A stretch of 64,000 nucleotides of DNA. Origin: Vombatus ursinus. Its lineage: Eukaryota; Chordata; Mammalia; Diprotodontia; Vombatidae. A program made the translations under genes and the position numbers. The first letter of the stretch is position 1; each line of letters opens with the position of its first letter. The stretch lies in NCBI RefSeq assembly GCF_900497805.2, contig NW_020954570.1, forward strand, positions 13,267,940 through 13,331,939, written 5' to 3'. This document shows positions 22,536-35,352 of the stretch, piece after piece. The notes beneath the pieces were generated by a model. The model was not told the origin of the DNA. It saw nothing but the letters and a program-made list of their open reading frames with translations, and made no database searches.

Positions 22536-24975
22536 GAGGATTCTGGAAAAATGGTGGAGTAAGACAGGAAATACTAAGATCTCCAAAATTCTTTGACAAA
22601 CATAACAATATTGCCTCAAAGGAAATTTTTTGTAGCAGAAATAATTAAAAGTCAGGGTAAAGTAGTTGTCCTCCTAAGACAACTAAGAAAAGACCTTATG
22701 AGTCAGCCTCCAGGGGTGGAGGTTTGGCCTGATTGAAGTGCAAACACCTCCAGGCAGACTCCACTGGATGAACAAACAACAAGCAGGCAAAGGAGGTGGC
22801 AGCCTCAGCTTCAGGAACTTTCACTTCATGGCTGTGTGGGAGTCCAACAGTTGATCTGAGGAAGATTGAAGGCTCCTCCCCAGTTGCTGGACTCCAGGCA
22901 CAGGTGCCTTGGCCAGACGTGGTTCAGGACTGAGCACATGACCAGTGAGTGCTGTAGCAGAGGGGTGGGGACTCCACTCTGTGGCCGCTCGCAAGAGAGC
23001 AGAGTCCCTGGTTTAGGCTTCTGTTCTAAGGCAGAGAGGAGAGGGACAGCAGGGAATAAGAGCCTTTGCAGTGCCTGTGTAGTTGGGGGCACTTGCTATG
23101 GCTCAGAGACTACTGCCTGAGGTCAGGCTCCCAGAGAGAGTTTAGAAAATCAAAGGACATAAAACCTGAAGCCTGAGGCATCATCCCCCACACTTCCAGA
23201 CTAGAGCCTGACTATAAAATAAGCCACTAAATAACAACAAACTAGAAATAAAAAAAAATCCATCAATCATCACCTGAAAGAGATCCCAAGATGAAAACTT
23301 ACAGGAATATTATAGCCAATAAGGAGAAAATACTACCCGCAACAAGAAGAAAAAATTTAAATATTGTGGAGCTACAGTCAGGATAACACAAGCTTGAGCA
23401 GCTACTTTATTAAAAGACTGAAGGGCTTAGAACATTGTATCTCAAAGAGCAAAGGAACTGGGCTTGCAACCAAGCATAACTTAACCAGCAAAGTTGAATA
23501 TAATCCGGAATAAAAAACAAATTGATATTTAGTGAATTGAAAGACTTTCAGATATTTGTGACAAAAAGACCAGAACTCTGTGGAAAATTTGACATATAAG
23601 ATCAAGGGAAAACATAAGGTAAAACATTAAAGACCAATTATGAGGGACCCAATAAGGTGAACTGTTTACTTCTTATATGGGAAAATGTTATCTGCATTGT
23701 TAAGATTATTATCATTACTTGGGTAGTTTGAAAGATCATACATAGATAAAAGACCTGGGGTTGAGTAGAGTCTGATGGGATGATTCTTAAAAATTGGGTA
23801 GAGAGAGGGAAAATGCAGTAATTGTACAAATAAAGCATGAATGAAAAAACTGTTACAGTGGAAGTAGGTGGGTGGTGGGCTGGTGGTGCTGGAATCTCAT
23901 GCTGGAATTAGGTTAAAGAGGGAACAACATAAACATCTAGAATGGTATAAAAATTCAAATTTATAAAGAAATAGTAGGGCAAGGGGATGGGTTGAGGGAG
24001 GGACTTTTAGAAAGGTGTGTGCATTAAGAAGTAGGAGGGTGGGGGGAGAGGATAAGGATAGTACTATTAAAGAATTAAGGAATAGGAGGGCAAAGTAGTG
24101 GTTAGAAGTAAATTAGATACCTATCAGATTGGTTAATATTACAGAAAAGGAAAATGATAAATGTTGGAGAAGATGTGGGAAAATTGGGACACAGATGCAT
24201 TGATGGTGGAGTTATAAACTCCACCTATAAACTGATCCAACCGTTCCAGAGAGCAATTTGGAACTATGCCCAAAACGCAATCAAACTGTACATTCTCTTT
24301 GATCCAGCAATACTACTACTAAGTTGTGTCCCAAAGAGATCATAAAAAAGGCAAAAAGGACCTACAAGAATATTTGTAGCAGCTCTTTTTGTGGTGGCAA
24401 AGAAATGCCCATCAATTAAGGAATAGCTGAACAAGTTATAGTATATGAATGTAATTGAATACTATAGTGCTATAAGAAATGATGAGCAGGTAGATTTCAG
24501 AAAAACCTGGAAAGACTTACACGAACTGATGCAAAGTGAAGTGAGCAGAACCAGGAGAACATTGTACATAGTAACAGCAACATTGTGTGATGATCACCTA
24601 TGATAAACTTAGCTTTTCTCAGAATACAATGATCTAAGACAGTTCCAAAAGACTCATGATGGAAAATGCTATCCACATCCAGGAAAAGAGCTATGGAGTT
24701 TGAATGCAGATCAAATCATACTGTTATCACTTTTTTTGTTTTTTTTTTCTTTTTGTGTTTTTTTCCTTTTGTTCTGTTTTTTTTTTCTTTCATAAATGAT
24801 TAATGTGGAAATATGTTTAACATGATTGCACATGTATAACCTATATCAGATTGCTTGCCATCTTGGGGAGGGGGAAGAGAAGGGAAGAAAGGAGAAATAT
24901 ATGAAACTCAAAATCTTATAAAAATGAACATTGAAAACTATCTTTACATGCAATTGGAAAAAATAAAATACTATT
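22536..24975 (+). mobile_element. L1, internally deleted, second 5'UTR type
   Basis: 5'UTR (22536-23240) differs from the CCAAGATGG type used by most copies here. It is followed by the C-terminal part of ORF1 (23270-23640), a linker (23640-24110), then the ORF2 C-terminus (24115-24700; 'ggtggagttataaactcc', 'gatccagcaatactac') and 3'UTR with an A-rich tail. Most of ORF2 is missing. Confidence 0.8.
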
Positions 24976-25189
24976 TTAAAAAGAAGGTAAAATGGAGGGT
25001 AAACAGGGCAAAAAGGATAAATAATGAGGAAAAATATGATAGAGGGAAATACACAACTAGTAACTATAACTTTGAATGTGAATGGGATGAACTCATCCAT
25101 AAAACAGAAACAACAGATTAGTTTAAAAAAAATCAGAATTCCTACAATACATTGTTTATAAGAAACACAATTTAAAATGAGAGATACAG
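24976..25189 (+). mobile_element. Old L1, linker and ORF2 start (left half)
   Basis: 'agagggaaatacacaactag' leads into the ORF2 endonuclease N-terminus. It is interrupted at 25189 by another L1 and continues at 28862. Confidence 0.8.
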
Positions 25190-25281
25190 AGGCAGAGCCA
25201 AGATGGCAGATTAAAGGCAGGGACTGGCCTGAGCTCTCCCTCAAACCCCTCCAAATATCTTTTTAAAATAACTCTAAATCA

Positions 25282-25706
25282 GACCTTCACAACTTGGCAT
25301 TAGGTAAGGGTCAAAATTAAAGTAGGCTAAAGTTCTTCAGGCTGCAGATAGGTTTTTAGCAGCTCACTTTCCAAGTAAAGGTCTAATTAATGATTAAAAT
25401 ATTTTGCAAATAAACCATATTTTAAAAAGGAAATTTCAATTAATATGAATTAATAACACTCATTACTTAAGATTTTTATTTTGAAATCACATTAATGGTT
25501 GAAAAAAATTACTTTGCTAAGTGATACAAGTTTTAATACATTTTTCAGGTTTTCTTACTGTTTACATATATGGGATGCATTACACTTCTTGTCAGCAATC
25601 AATTTATCACACTCCGGAATCATGTTTGAAATTTATTTCTTTAGAAATCTTAGCAGCTGTCTCATTTTCTGAGTTTACATGACAGGTACAATACTGACTA
25701 GTGGAA
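25282..25706. other. Unassigned insert in L1 5'UTR
   Basis: AT-rich 0.42 kb segment with no similarity to the L1 5'UTR of sister copies. No terminal repeats or coding frame were found. Family unknown. Confidence 0.4.
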
Positions 25707-26322
25707 GGTGAGGGTTTCCAGACCTCTCAGCCCGCGGATGCCAAAGACAACTTGGGTCAGCAGGAAAGGTCTGTCACACCTGGGTGAAAGTGGAACACAG
25801 TCCAGAGAAGGCTGCACCAGCATAGCCCTGGCTCCAGCAAACCAGGAGCAGGTCTTGGGAGCCAATGAATCAGCAGTGGTAGTGGCAGCTTCTGGAGGGC
25901 TTAGCCCACAGAAAGTAAAGGGTTTGAGCAACTGGTCAGAAGAAGATGACAGGGGTCTTTTTGCTAACACTGAGCAGGACTCTATTGCTTTGCTCATACA
26001 CAGATCTGGGTCCTAGTTCTGGATGGCAGTCCCAAGGCAAGGAAGAGCACTAGCATACCAGAGCTGATGGTCACAGAGGAGGGGGCACCGTCCTCACAGT
26101 TTCAGGGTAGAAAACAGTGTTTGTGGTTGCTCACAGACCAGAGCATAGGCCAGGAGAGTAGTGAACACCTCTCCTTAGATCAGACCACCTTGGAAGAACT
26201 GAAAACTTACAGGGCCCTAGAAGTATCTCTGAAAACAGCTGCACTGTTTTCACCACCCCCCTGCCCCGGAAGCAAAGTCCTACTTTAACAAAGAGTTAAA
26301 AGTCAAGTAAAAGACTGGGAAA

Positions 26323-27384
26323 ATGAGCAAACAATGGAAAATAATTCTGACTATAGAAAGTTAATGTAGTGATAAGGAAAATCAAAACACACACTCAGAA
26401 GAAAACAACAAAGTCAAAGCTCTTACATCCAAAGCCTCTAAGAAAACTATGAATTGGTCTCAGGCCAGGGAGGAACTCAAAAAGGATTTTGAAAATCAAG
26501 TAAGAGAGGTGGAGGGAAATGGGAAGAGAAATGAGAATGATGCAAGAAAGTAATGAAAAATAACTCAACAGCTTGGTAAAAGAGAACACAAAAAATATAG
26601 AAGAAAATAACACCTTAAAAAACAGACTAGGCCAAATGGTAAAAGAGGTCCAAAAAGCCAATGAGGAGAAGAATGCCTTGAAAAGTAGAATTAGTCAAAT
26701 GGAAAAGGAGGTCCAAAAGCTCACTGAAGAAAACAATTCCTTAAAAATTAGAATGGCACAAATGGAAGTAAGTGACTTTATGAGAAATCAAGAAACAATA
26801 AAACAAAACCAACAAAGTGAAAAAATAGAAGACAATGTGAAATATCTCATTGGAAAAACAACTAACATGAAAAATAGATCCAGGAGAGATAATTTTAAAA
26901 TTATTGGACTACCTGATAGCCATGATCAAAAAAATACATCATGTTTCAAGAAATTATCAAGGAAAACTGCCCTGATATTCTAGAACTAGAGGGTAAAATA
27001 GAAACTGAAATAATCCACTGATCACCTCCTGAAAAAGATCCCAAAATGAAAATCACCAGGAATATTATAGTCAAATTGTGGAGTTCCCAAATCAAGCAGA
27101 AAATATTGCAAGCAGCCAGAAAGGAACAATTCAAATATCATGGAGCCATAGTCAGGATAACACAAAATTTAGCAGGTTCTACATTAAATGATTGGAGGAT
27201 GTTCTGGAGGGCAAAGGAGCTAGGATTGTAACCAAGAATCACCTACACAGAAAAACTGAATGTAATCCTTTAGGGGAAAATATGAATATTCAATGAGATA
27301 AAGGACTTTCAAGCATTCTTGATGAAAAGACCAGAGCTGAATAGAAAATTTGACTTTTAAATCTGAGACTCAAGAGAAGCAATA
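26323..27384 (+). pseudogene. L1 ORF1, broken
   Basis: Starts MSKQW in the expected context, has a coiled coil with repeated EENN(T/S)LK heptads, and the LKIIGLPDSHDQK and CPDILELEGK blocks of the RRM domain. Several stops and frameshifts, including near the start and after the RRM, make it non-functional. It is more diverged than the 58-62 kb copies. Confidence 0.8.
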
Positions 27385-28879
27385 AAAAGGTAAACAGGAA
27401 AGGGAAATCACAAAGGACTTAGTAAGTTTAAACTGCTTGTATTCCTACATGGGAAGATGATATTTGTAACTTTCTCATTATTAGGGCAGTTAGAAGGAGT
27501 ACATATATAGAATGGGCACAGATGTGAGTTGAATATGAAGGGATGATATCTAAAAAATAAAATTAAGGGATGAGAGAGAGGAATGTACTGGGAGAAAGAG
27601 AAAGGGAGAGGTAGAATGGGGTAAATTATCTCACATAAAAGAGGCAAGAAAAAGCTTTTACTGTGGAGGGGAAGAAGGGGAAAGTGTGGGGAAGTGAGCG
27701 AACCTTACTGTCATCAGAACTAGCTCAAAGAGGGAATAACATACAGAATCAATTTGGTATATAAATCTATCTTAATTACCTTACAAGAAAGTAGGAGGGG
27801 AAGGGGTAAGAGAAGGAGAGGATCATAGAAGGGAGGGCAGATTGGGGGAGGGGGTAGTCAGAAGCAAAACACTTTTTAGAAGGGACAGGGTGAAAGGAGA
27901 GAGAGACAATAGAATAAACTCTGGGGGGAATAGGAGGGAGGGAAATATGGTTAGTAATACAACAGTGAAAAAATTTTGAAGCAAGTTTCTCTGATAAAAG
28001 CCTCATTTTCCAAACATATAGAGAATTGAGTCAAATTTACAAAAAATAAGAGCCATTCCCCAATTGATAAATGATCAAAAGATATGATCACTTTTTAGAT
28101 GAAGTAATCAAAGTTATCTATGGCCATATGAAAAAATATTCTAACTCACTATTGATTGGAGAAATGCAAATTAAAATAATTCTGAGGTACTACCTCATAC
28201 CTATTATATTGGCTAATAGGACAGAAAAGGTAAATGACAAATGTTGGAGGGGATGTGGGAAAAATGAGACATTAATGCATTCTCAATAGAGTTGTGAATT
28301 GATTCAACCATTCTGGAGAGCAATTTGGAACTATGTCTAAAGGGTTATAAAACCATGCATATCCTTTGACCTAGCAATACTACTACTAGGTCTGTATCCC
28401 AAAAGAGATTAAAAAAGGGAAAAGGGCTCATACGTACAAAAATATTTACAGCAGCTCTTTTCTGGGGGCAAAAAAATAGAAACTGAGGAGATGTCCATCA
28501 TTTGAGGAATGACTGAACAAATTGTATGTGATTATGATGGAACACTATTGTACTATAAGTAATGATGAACAGGACGCTCTCAGAAAAACCTGGAAAGACT
28601 TGCATGGACTGATGCAAGGTGAAGTGTACTGTGCACAAAGTAATAGCAGTGTTGTAAGATCAGCCATGAATGACTTAGCTATTCTCAGCAACACAATGAT
28701 CTAAGACAACTCTGAAGGACTTATAGTGAAAAATGTTATCCATCCCAAGAGAAAGAATACAGATTGAAGCATACTTTTTTTTTTTACTTTCTTTATTTTT
28801 CTTGAGTTGTTTTTGTCTATGTTTTCTTTCACAACATGACTATTATGGGTAAAATAAAAATAAAATGAGAGACATACAG

Positions 28880-30357
28880 AGTTAAAATAAAGGGCTGGCG
28901 TAAAATTTATTATGCTTCAGCTGATATAAAAAAAAAATCCAGAGTAGCAATCATGATCTCAGACAAAGTTAAAGCTAAAATAGATTTAATTAAAAGAAAT
29001 AAAAGGAAAACTACACTATGTATCAACAAGATTATTCAATATTGTTTTAGAAATGCTAGCAATGAGAGAAGAAAAAGAAATTTGAAGGAATCAGAACAGA
29101 AAATGAGGTAATAAACTATCTCTTTGTAAAGATGATATGATGATATATCTGGAAAATCTTAAAGATTCACCTAAAAAGTTAGTCGATACAATTAGCCAAG
29201 TAGTAGGATATAAAACAAATACCCGCAAATAATCAGCATTTCATATATCACCAACAAAACCGTGCAAAAAGAGATAGTAACAGATATCTCATTTAAAATA
29301 ACTGTAGACATTATAAAATACCTGGGAGTATACTTGCCAAAACAGACCCAGGAACTACATGGACATAATTATAAAACACTCTTTATACAAATAAAGTCAG
29401 ATTTAAATAATTGGAGAAATATTAATTGTTCATGGGTAGTCAAAGCCAATATAATGAAAATAATTTTACCTAATTAAATTATTTATTCAATGTCCTCCCA
29501 ATTAAATTACCAAAAAAATTATTTTACTGAATTAGAAAAAATAATAAAATTCATTTGGAAGAACTAGAGGTCAAGAATTTCAAAGAAATTAATGAAAAAT
29601 GTAAAGGAAGGAGACTTAGCCGCACCAAATCTTAAACTATATTGTCAAAATATTATCAAAACTATCTGGTACTGGCTAAGAATTAGAAAGGCAGATCAAT
29701 GGAGCAGAATACATAAAATACACAGCAGTAAATGATTATAGTACCTTAAGTTTGACAAATGAAAGCATTTAAGTTTTGGGTATATGAATTCATTATTTGG
29801 TAAAAAATTGTTGGGAAAACTGGAAATCAATCTGGCAGAAATTGGGCATAGACGAATATCTTATACTATTTACATGACAATGTCATGGATACATGACCTA
29901 ATTATAAATGGAGATATCACAAGAAAATTAGAGGAACATGGTACAAATTACCTATCATACTTATGGATATGAGAATAATTTATAAATAAATAAGAGATAG
30001 AGAGCATTCGGAGGTGTAAAATGGATAATTTCAATTATATTAAATTCAAAAGTTTCTGTACAAATGAAACCAATGTAGCCATAATTAAAAGGAAAGCAGA
30101 AAAATTGGGGGGAAATTTTATAGACAGTCTCTCAGATAAAGATCTCATATCTTAAATACATAAAAAACTTTGTCATATCTATGAGAATGTGAGTCATTCT
30201 CCAGTTGATAAATGGCTAAAGAATACAAACAGGCAATTTTTCAATGAAGAAATCAAAGCTATATATAATCATATAAAAATGCTCTAAATCATTATTTGTT
30301 AGAGAAGTGCAAATTAGGTAGATTGGTATGGCACTGAATATATAAATTAATTTGGGC
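28880..30357 (+). mobile_element. Old L1 ORF2 (right half), middle deleted
   Basis: Continues the copy from 24976: end of the endonuclease ('ttatgcttcagctgatat'), a jump into the region just after the catalytic reverse-transcriptase motif, then 'tctggtactggctaag' and the C-terminal part. It ends within the C-terminus without a 3'UTR. Confidence 0.78.
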
Positions 30358-32905
30358 AGAATTATTATTATCATTATCATCATCATCATCATCATTCAGG
30401 CTTGGCCAATCATGAGTAATTAAGATTTCTTCACTTAGATCTGTATTTATGTGAAGAGTGTTTTATAATTGTTTTCATATAGTTCTTACGTGTGTCTTAG
30501 AAAGTAGACTCCCAAGTATTTTATACTATCTGCAGTTATTTTGAATGAAATGTCTCTATCTCTTCTTGCTGGGAACAAAAGTTGATAAAAAGTAGAAATT
30601 CTGATGATTTGTTTGGGTTTATTTAATATCCTACAACTTTGCTAAAGTTTTAAAAATTATTTTGACCAGTTTTTAAAAGTGACTACCTAGAGTTTTTTAA
30701 GTATGGCATCATATCATCTGCAAAAATTGATAATTTTATTTCCTTATTACCTACACTTATTTCAAGTTTTTGTGTCTTATTGCTAAAGCTAGCATTTCTA
30801 GTATAATTCCTAATAATAATGGTGTTAATTGACACCCTTGCTTCACCTCTGATCTTACTGGGAAGGCTTCTAGTTTATCCTCAATACAGATAATGCTTCC
30901 TCTTAATTTTAAATAGATGCTACCTATCATTTTAAGAAAAGTTTCATTTATTTATATGCTTTCTCATTTTTAAATAGAAATGAGTTTTTATTTTGTCAAC
31001 AGTTTTTCTACATTTATTGATATAATCATATGATTTTTATTGTTTTAGTTATTGATATGGTTAATTATGCTTATAATTTCCCTAATATTCTTCCCATTTG
31101 AGAATATAAGGAGTTTAATCTGACTAGGTTCTTCGTGATTTCTCATTCTGTTTACCTTTTTATGCCTCTTTTGAGTCTTATGTTCTAATGTCAAATTTTC
31201 TATTCAGTTCTGGTCTTTTCATCAGGAAGACCTGGAAGACCACAATTTCATGAAACTTCCATTTTCCCCCCTGAAGGGTTATGCTCAGTTGTACTGGGTA
31301 GGTTATTTTTACTTGTAATCCTAGCTCCTTTGCTTTCCACAATATCATATTCTACACTTTCCACTCCTTTAATGTGGAAGCTGCTACCTCTTGTGTGACC
31401 CTGACTGTAGCTTCATATATTTGAATTGTTTCTTTATGGCTGCTTGCAATATTTTCTTGACCTGTTAACTCTGGAATTTGGTGACAATATTCCTGAGAGT
31501 TTTCATTTTGGGCTTTTTTTCAGGAAGTTATCAGTGGTTTTTTTCAATTTCCATTTTGCTCTCTGGTTCTAAGATATCAGGGCAGTTTTTATAATTTCTT
31601 GAAAGATGGTGCCTAGGCTCTTTTTCATCATGGCTTTCAGGTAGTCCAATAATTCTTAAATTATTCCTTCTCAATCTCTTTTCCAGATAAGTTGTTTTCC
31701 TGATGAGATACTTCACATTTTCTTATATTTTTTTTCATTCTTTAAACTTTGTTTAATCTTTGTTTTGTCTCATGGAGTTATTAGCTTCCAATGGTCCAAT
31801 TCTAATTTTTAAGGAATTATTTTCCTCAGTGTACTTTTGTACCTCTTTTTTATTTGGCCAATTCTGTTTTTAAGGAGTTATTTTCTCTGTGCTTTTAAAA
31901 AATCAAGCTGTTAATTTTATTTTCATAATTTTCTTGCATTTCTCTCATTTCTTTTCCCAGTTTTTCATTTAATGCTCTTATATGATTTAAAAAAATATTT
32001 TGCACTTTTTACGTCTCTTTCTTTAACTCTTGTAGGAATTTTTGTTGGGCTTGTGTCCAATCTGTATCTTTTCTTTTAGGCTTTACTCATAGATATTTTC
32101 ATGTCTTTTTCTTCTTCTGAGTTCATGTCTTAAGATTCCCCATCATCATAGTAGATTTTCTATGGTCAGCCTCTTTTTTGTTTGCTCATTTTTCCAGACT
32201 ATTTTTTTTATTTTGGATTTTATATTAGAGTTTGGCTTTGCTCACTTCAGAGTAGATTGGGTGAGGTCAGTTTCTTAAGCCTGAAGGTTTCTTACTCTGC
32301 TGTTTTCACAGCTAATTCTGGAGTTCTGTGAGTTTTTGAAGTTTCTAAGGTGGTGAGATAAAGTTTGGTCACTACTGTCCTGGTCTTCATTCTGGGCTTT
32401 ACCTAGGAAGGGTCCCTGCTCACTTGTGACCTAAAGCTCTAGCACTATTCTCTTCCTTCAAATTGTAATTTGGCAATAGGGTCCTTCTTCTTTTGTTACC
32501 TCAAGAACTTCTATTCACTCTGGAACTGTGAGCTGAAACTGAGTAATGGGCAATGGAGTTGCCAAATGGCACCCTGTGCTGTGCCCGCACAGGAGTCCCC
32601 TATAATCTCATTATGATCAGGTGTCTGATCCCCTTTCTGGATGCCAAGAGGTCCTGATACTATTGCTATTGCTGCTGCTACCTCCAAGCCTGGCAGCTAG
32701 TGTCACTGCTTTCAGCCAGTCCCAAGCCCAGTGCCACAGACCTCTCCTTCTGACCTCCTAAATTGTCCTGGGCTGGAAAAATGTTTCACTCCAACCTTCT
32801 ATTGGTTACTCTGATCCAGAATTTGATTTGACATATCATTTTAAAGTTGTTTGCAGGGGAATGTTGGGAGAGTTCAGCTAGAATGCTCTCTACCATCTTG
32901 ACTCT
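30358..32905 (-). mobile_element. L1, minus strand, ORF2 piece joined to ORF1
   Basis: On the minus strand: 5' end near 32900 with a CAAGATGG motif, 5'UTR (32900-32200), ORF1 (about 32170-31190), then a direct join to the ORF2 reverse-transcriptase region (31110-30400), where the plus-strand 'catcatatcatctgca' (30708-30723) encodes the ADDM catalytic motif on the minus strand. Linker and endonuclease are missing. The low-coordinate end abuts an (ATC)n run. Confidence 0.8.
30360..30397 (+). repeat. (ATT/ATC)n microsatellite
   Basis: Run of ATT then ATC triplets at the boundary of two L1 fragments. Confidence 0.85.
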
Positions 32906-34449
32906 GTCTCTCCAACAAACTTTTGTTAGCTACGCTCCAACTTTTCTAGTCTTGAATTCTCTACTTTTTCTCTTGTTCACCCCACTCTGCTCATCCCACA
33001 TACCCATGCTCAGAGTCTGTCTAAGTGTTAGAAGGTTTAGCAAGGAGGTACAGCCCACTCAATTCTGGGATCTGTTGTGAGTGAGTAGAGATGACCATCC
33101 ATGCCACTACAATTATCCTAATAGGAGAATACATCTCACTTTAAATGAGACATTATGTTTTATTTTCAGGACAAATGCAATCAAATCAAACCTGGGTTTA
33201 CAGGCACAAATGATAACATTCAAAAATCTAAATTTTCCCAAGGGCAATTAGCTACTAGTACCTCAAAATATTGAGCCCATTAATTTTAGGTAGTTCACTA
33301 TCGAAGATTTATGGTGGCAGTTTCACATTCCCATCCTCTCTTTTGGGGCCCATGAAGCTCTAAATATTGGAACACACAGTTCTAATAGTCCTTCAAAGAT
33401 AGAATTTTAGTATACTATACTCAAATAATTCCAAGCTGCAAATTTATTTCTATAGTTTCCATTTGGTAAGCACTGTCTATGAGAAATTGCTAATACACAT
33501 TTCTCCAGAGTTTCTTACGTACTTCTTGAACCTCAGTGAGATCAAAAACCTCCTCAAACCTTACTAAGACTCCATATCCTTACTTCACATTACCCTCCAA
33601 TCACACTATCAGTGGAAATGGACTCTACTTTTCTTTAATGTTCCACCCATCCTGCTTTTATCTCTTCTTGCTTATATCTTCTCTTACATTTTTTCCTCCC
33701 AGTATACTTTGATTAAATTTCTACAAACTTCAAAACTGCATTTTTCTTTTCATACTCTGACTTAATACTTTATTCACATTTGCTACTTTCTTCAGTCCAT
33801 CTCATCTTTATTTCCCAATTATATTTTAATCTAACATGCCACTACTTCCTCATTTAGACAAGTTTCTTTTTGATTCTTAAGTGCTAGATAAGGCTTAAAA
33901 ACTGCAAAAAAAAGATTTGGTTTTTTTCTTTTTTTCTGTTTTTGCACATTAGTAGTAAAGCTTTAAAACTAGTTTTCTATTCTATTTATTCTCTAGCCAG
34001 TGAAATCGCCTTCTATTAAAATAACGCATCTACCACCCTTAACTTTCTGGTTACCCTGAAACCTCATTTCTAATCTGGGTCCTTGAGTCTAAACTCAGAT
34101 TCTGTTCAACCTGAATTCCATGGGACTCATCAGTGCTGATTTGACTCTGTTTGTTGGTCCTACCTATGCTCAATCCAGAGATCACAGACACTTACTCAGC
34201 TTCTGTGTTCTTGGAGAACTTTTAGGTTTCTTGGATCAACTATCAGGGATCTTACTTCTGAAAATTGTCAGTTGAGAACAAGCCCCAAACCTAAAAGTGT
34301 TTTTAGAAAAAAAATATTAACTTAGACATTTGGCAGAGGAGAGATCCAGAAAAAGATATATTTCCCTCCTGAATCTCTATTTTATATAGAGTTTTTTCTT
34401 CAGTTATTTTGGCTGGCTCCAAGTGAGCTCCTATATCATTGCCTGTCTT
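32906..34449. other. Unassigned 1.5 kb AT-rich segment within the L1 block
   Basis: No family recognised, no long reading frame, no terminal repeats seen. Since it sits between two minus-strand L1 5' parts inside the 13.4 kb insertion, it is either an unrecognised element or unique DNA carried in by rearrangement. Confidence 0.4.
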
Positions 34450-35352
34450 GCAAAGCTGTTAATTCTTTTTTCATAATTGTCTTCCATAGCTTTCATTTCT
34501 TTTCCAAATTTATCTCCTATTGCCCTTATTTGATTTTTAAAATATTTCCCCCTTTTTTAAAAAGCTCTTCTAGGAATTCTTGTTGGGCTTTTGTTTATCT
34601 GCATTTTTAAATTTGAGGCTTCATTTGTAGATGTTTTTAAATCATTGTCTTCTTCTGAATTGATGTCTTGAGCTTCTCTGTCACCATAGTAGCTTTTTAT
34701 GATTAGATCCTTTTTTGTTGTTGTTGTTGTTGTTTGCTCATTTTTCCAGCTCATTTCTTGACTTTGGACTTTATGTTAGAGTTGAGCTCTGATCACCTCT
34801 GGCAGTAATGACTGGTTTGGCCTTCTGTCTTTAATGTCCTTCAGCAGTTTTCATAGTTCAGTGGGGACCTGTAAATTTTCAGTGCTTCCAAAATGATGTG
34901 ATCTGGGGTCACTCTGTTCCTTACTCACATAGGGCTCCTGCTCCCTTGTGATAATGATTATTCCTCTCCACCATGGAACTATGACCTAAAACTGGGTCAC
35001 TCATTGGTGACAGAGTTGTCAAATGGCATCTGGTCCAGCTCCCAGTGCTAGAAGAGAGATCCTCTGGCATTTCTTTCTGATCAAATGCTCAGCCTGCTCC
35101 TGTGACAATGCCACTGCAAACCACAGCTGTTCTCTTCTGCAATGTACTTCTAGCCAGTCACCACCCTAGTGTCAAGGGATCTCTTTTTATGTCTCTCGAA
35201 GCTGCCCTGGGCAGGTAAAATGACTCACTGTGATTTTTTATTGATTTTCCCACTAAGAATTCAGTTTGGCATATTTTAGAATTTTGTTGTATAGGGGATG
35301 AGTTGGGAAAACTGCCCAAAAGCACTGGCTTCACTCTACCAACTTGGCTCCA
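34450..35352 (-). mobile_element. L1 5'UTR and ORF1 N-terminus, minus strand
   Basis: 5' end near 35350 ('ggagccaagttggtag' on the minus strand), 5'UTR, then ORF1 start near 34754 (MSWKNEQ) with a (GTT)n run encoding an Asn/Thr-rich stretch. ORF1 stops within the coiled coil at 34450. It directly abuts a resuming tandem unit. Confidence 0.8.

Larger units (their letters stand above)
25190..28861 (+). mobile_element. L1 nested in older L1, with TSD
   Basis: 5' end with CCAAGATGG at 25198-25206, 5'UTR split by an unrelated 0.42 kb insert, ORF1 (about 26323-27384), linker (27400-27950), then directly the ORF2 C-terminus (27960-28700) and part of the 3'UTR. The endonuclease and reverse transcriptase are missing. 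The flanks repeat 'aaaatgagagatacag' (25174-25189) and 'aaaatgagagacatacag' (28862-28879), and the host L1 endonuclease frame resumes after it. Confidence 0.85.

Noticed and set aside
24115-24700. Free-standing Cys-rich gene fragments (DKCWRGCG-type frames at several places)
   Set aside because: All match the L1 ORF2 C-terminal region and occur in L1 context.
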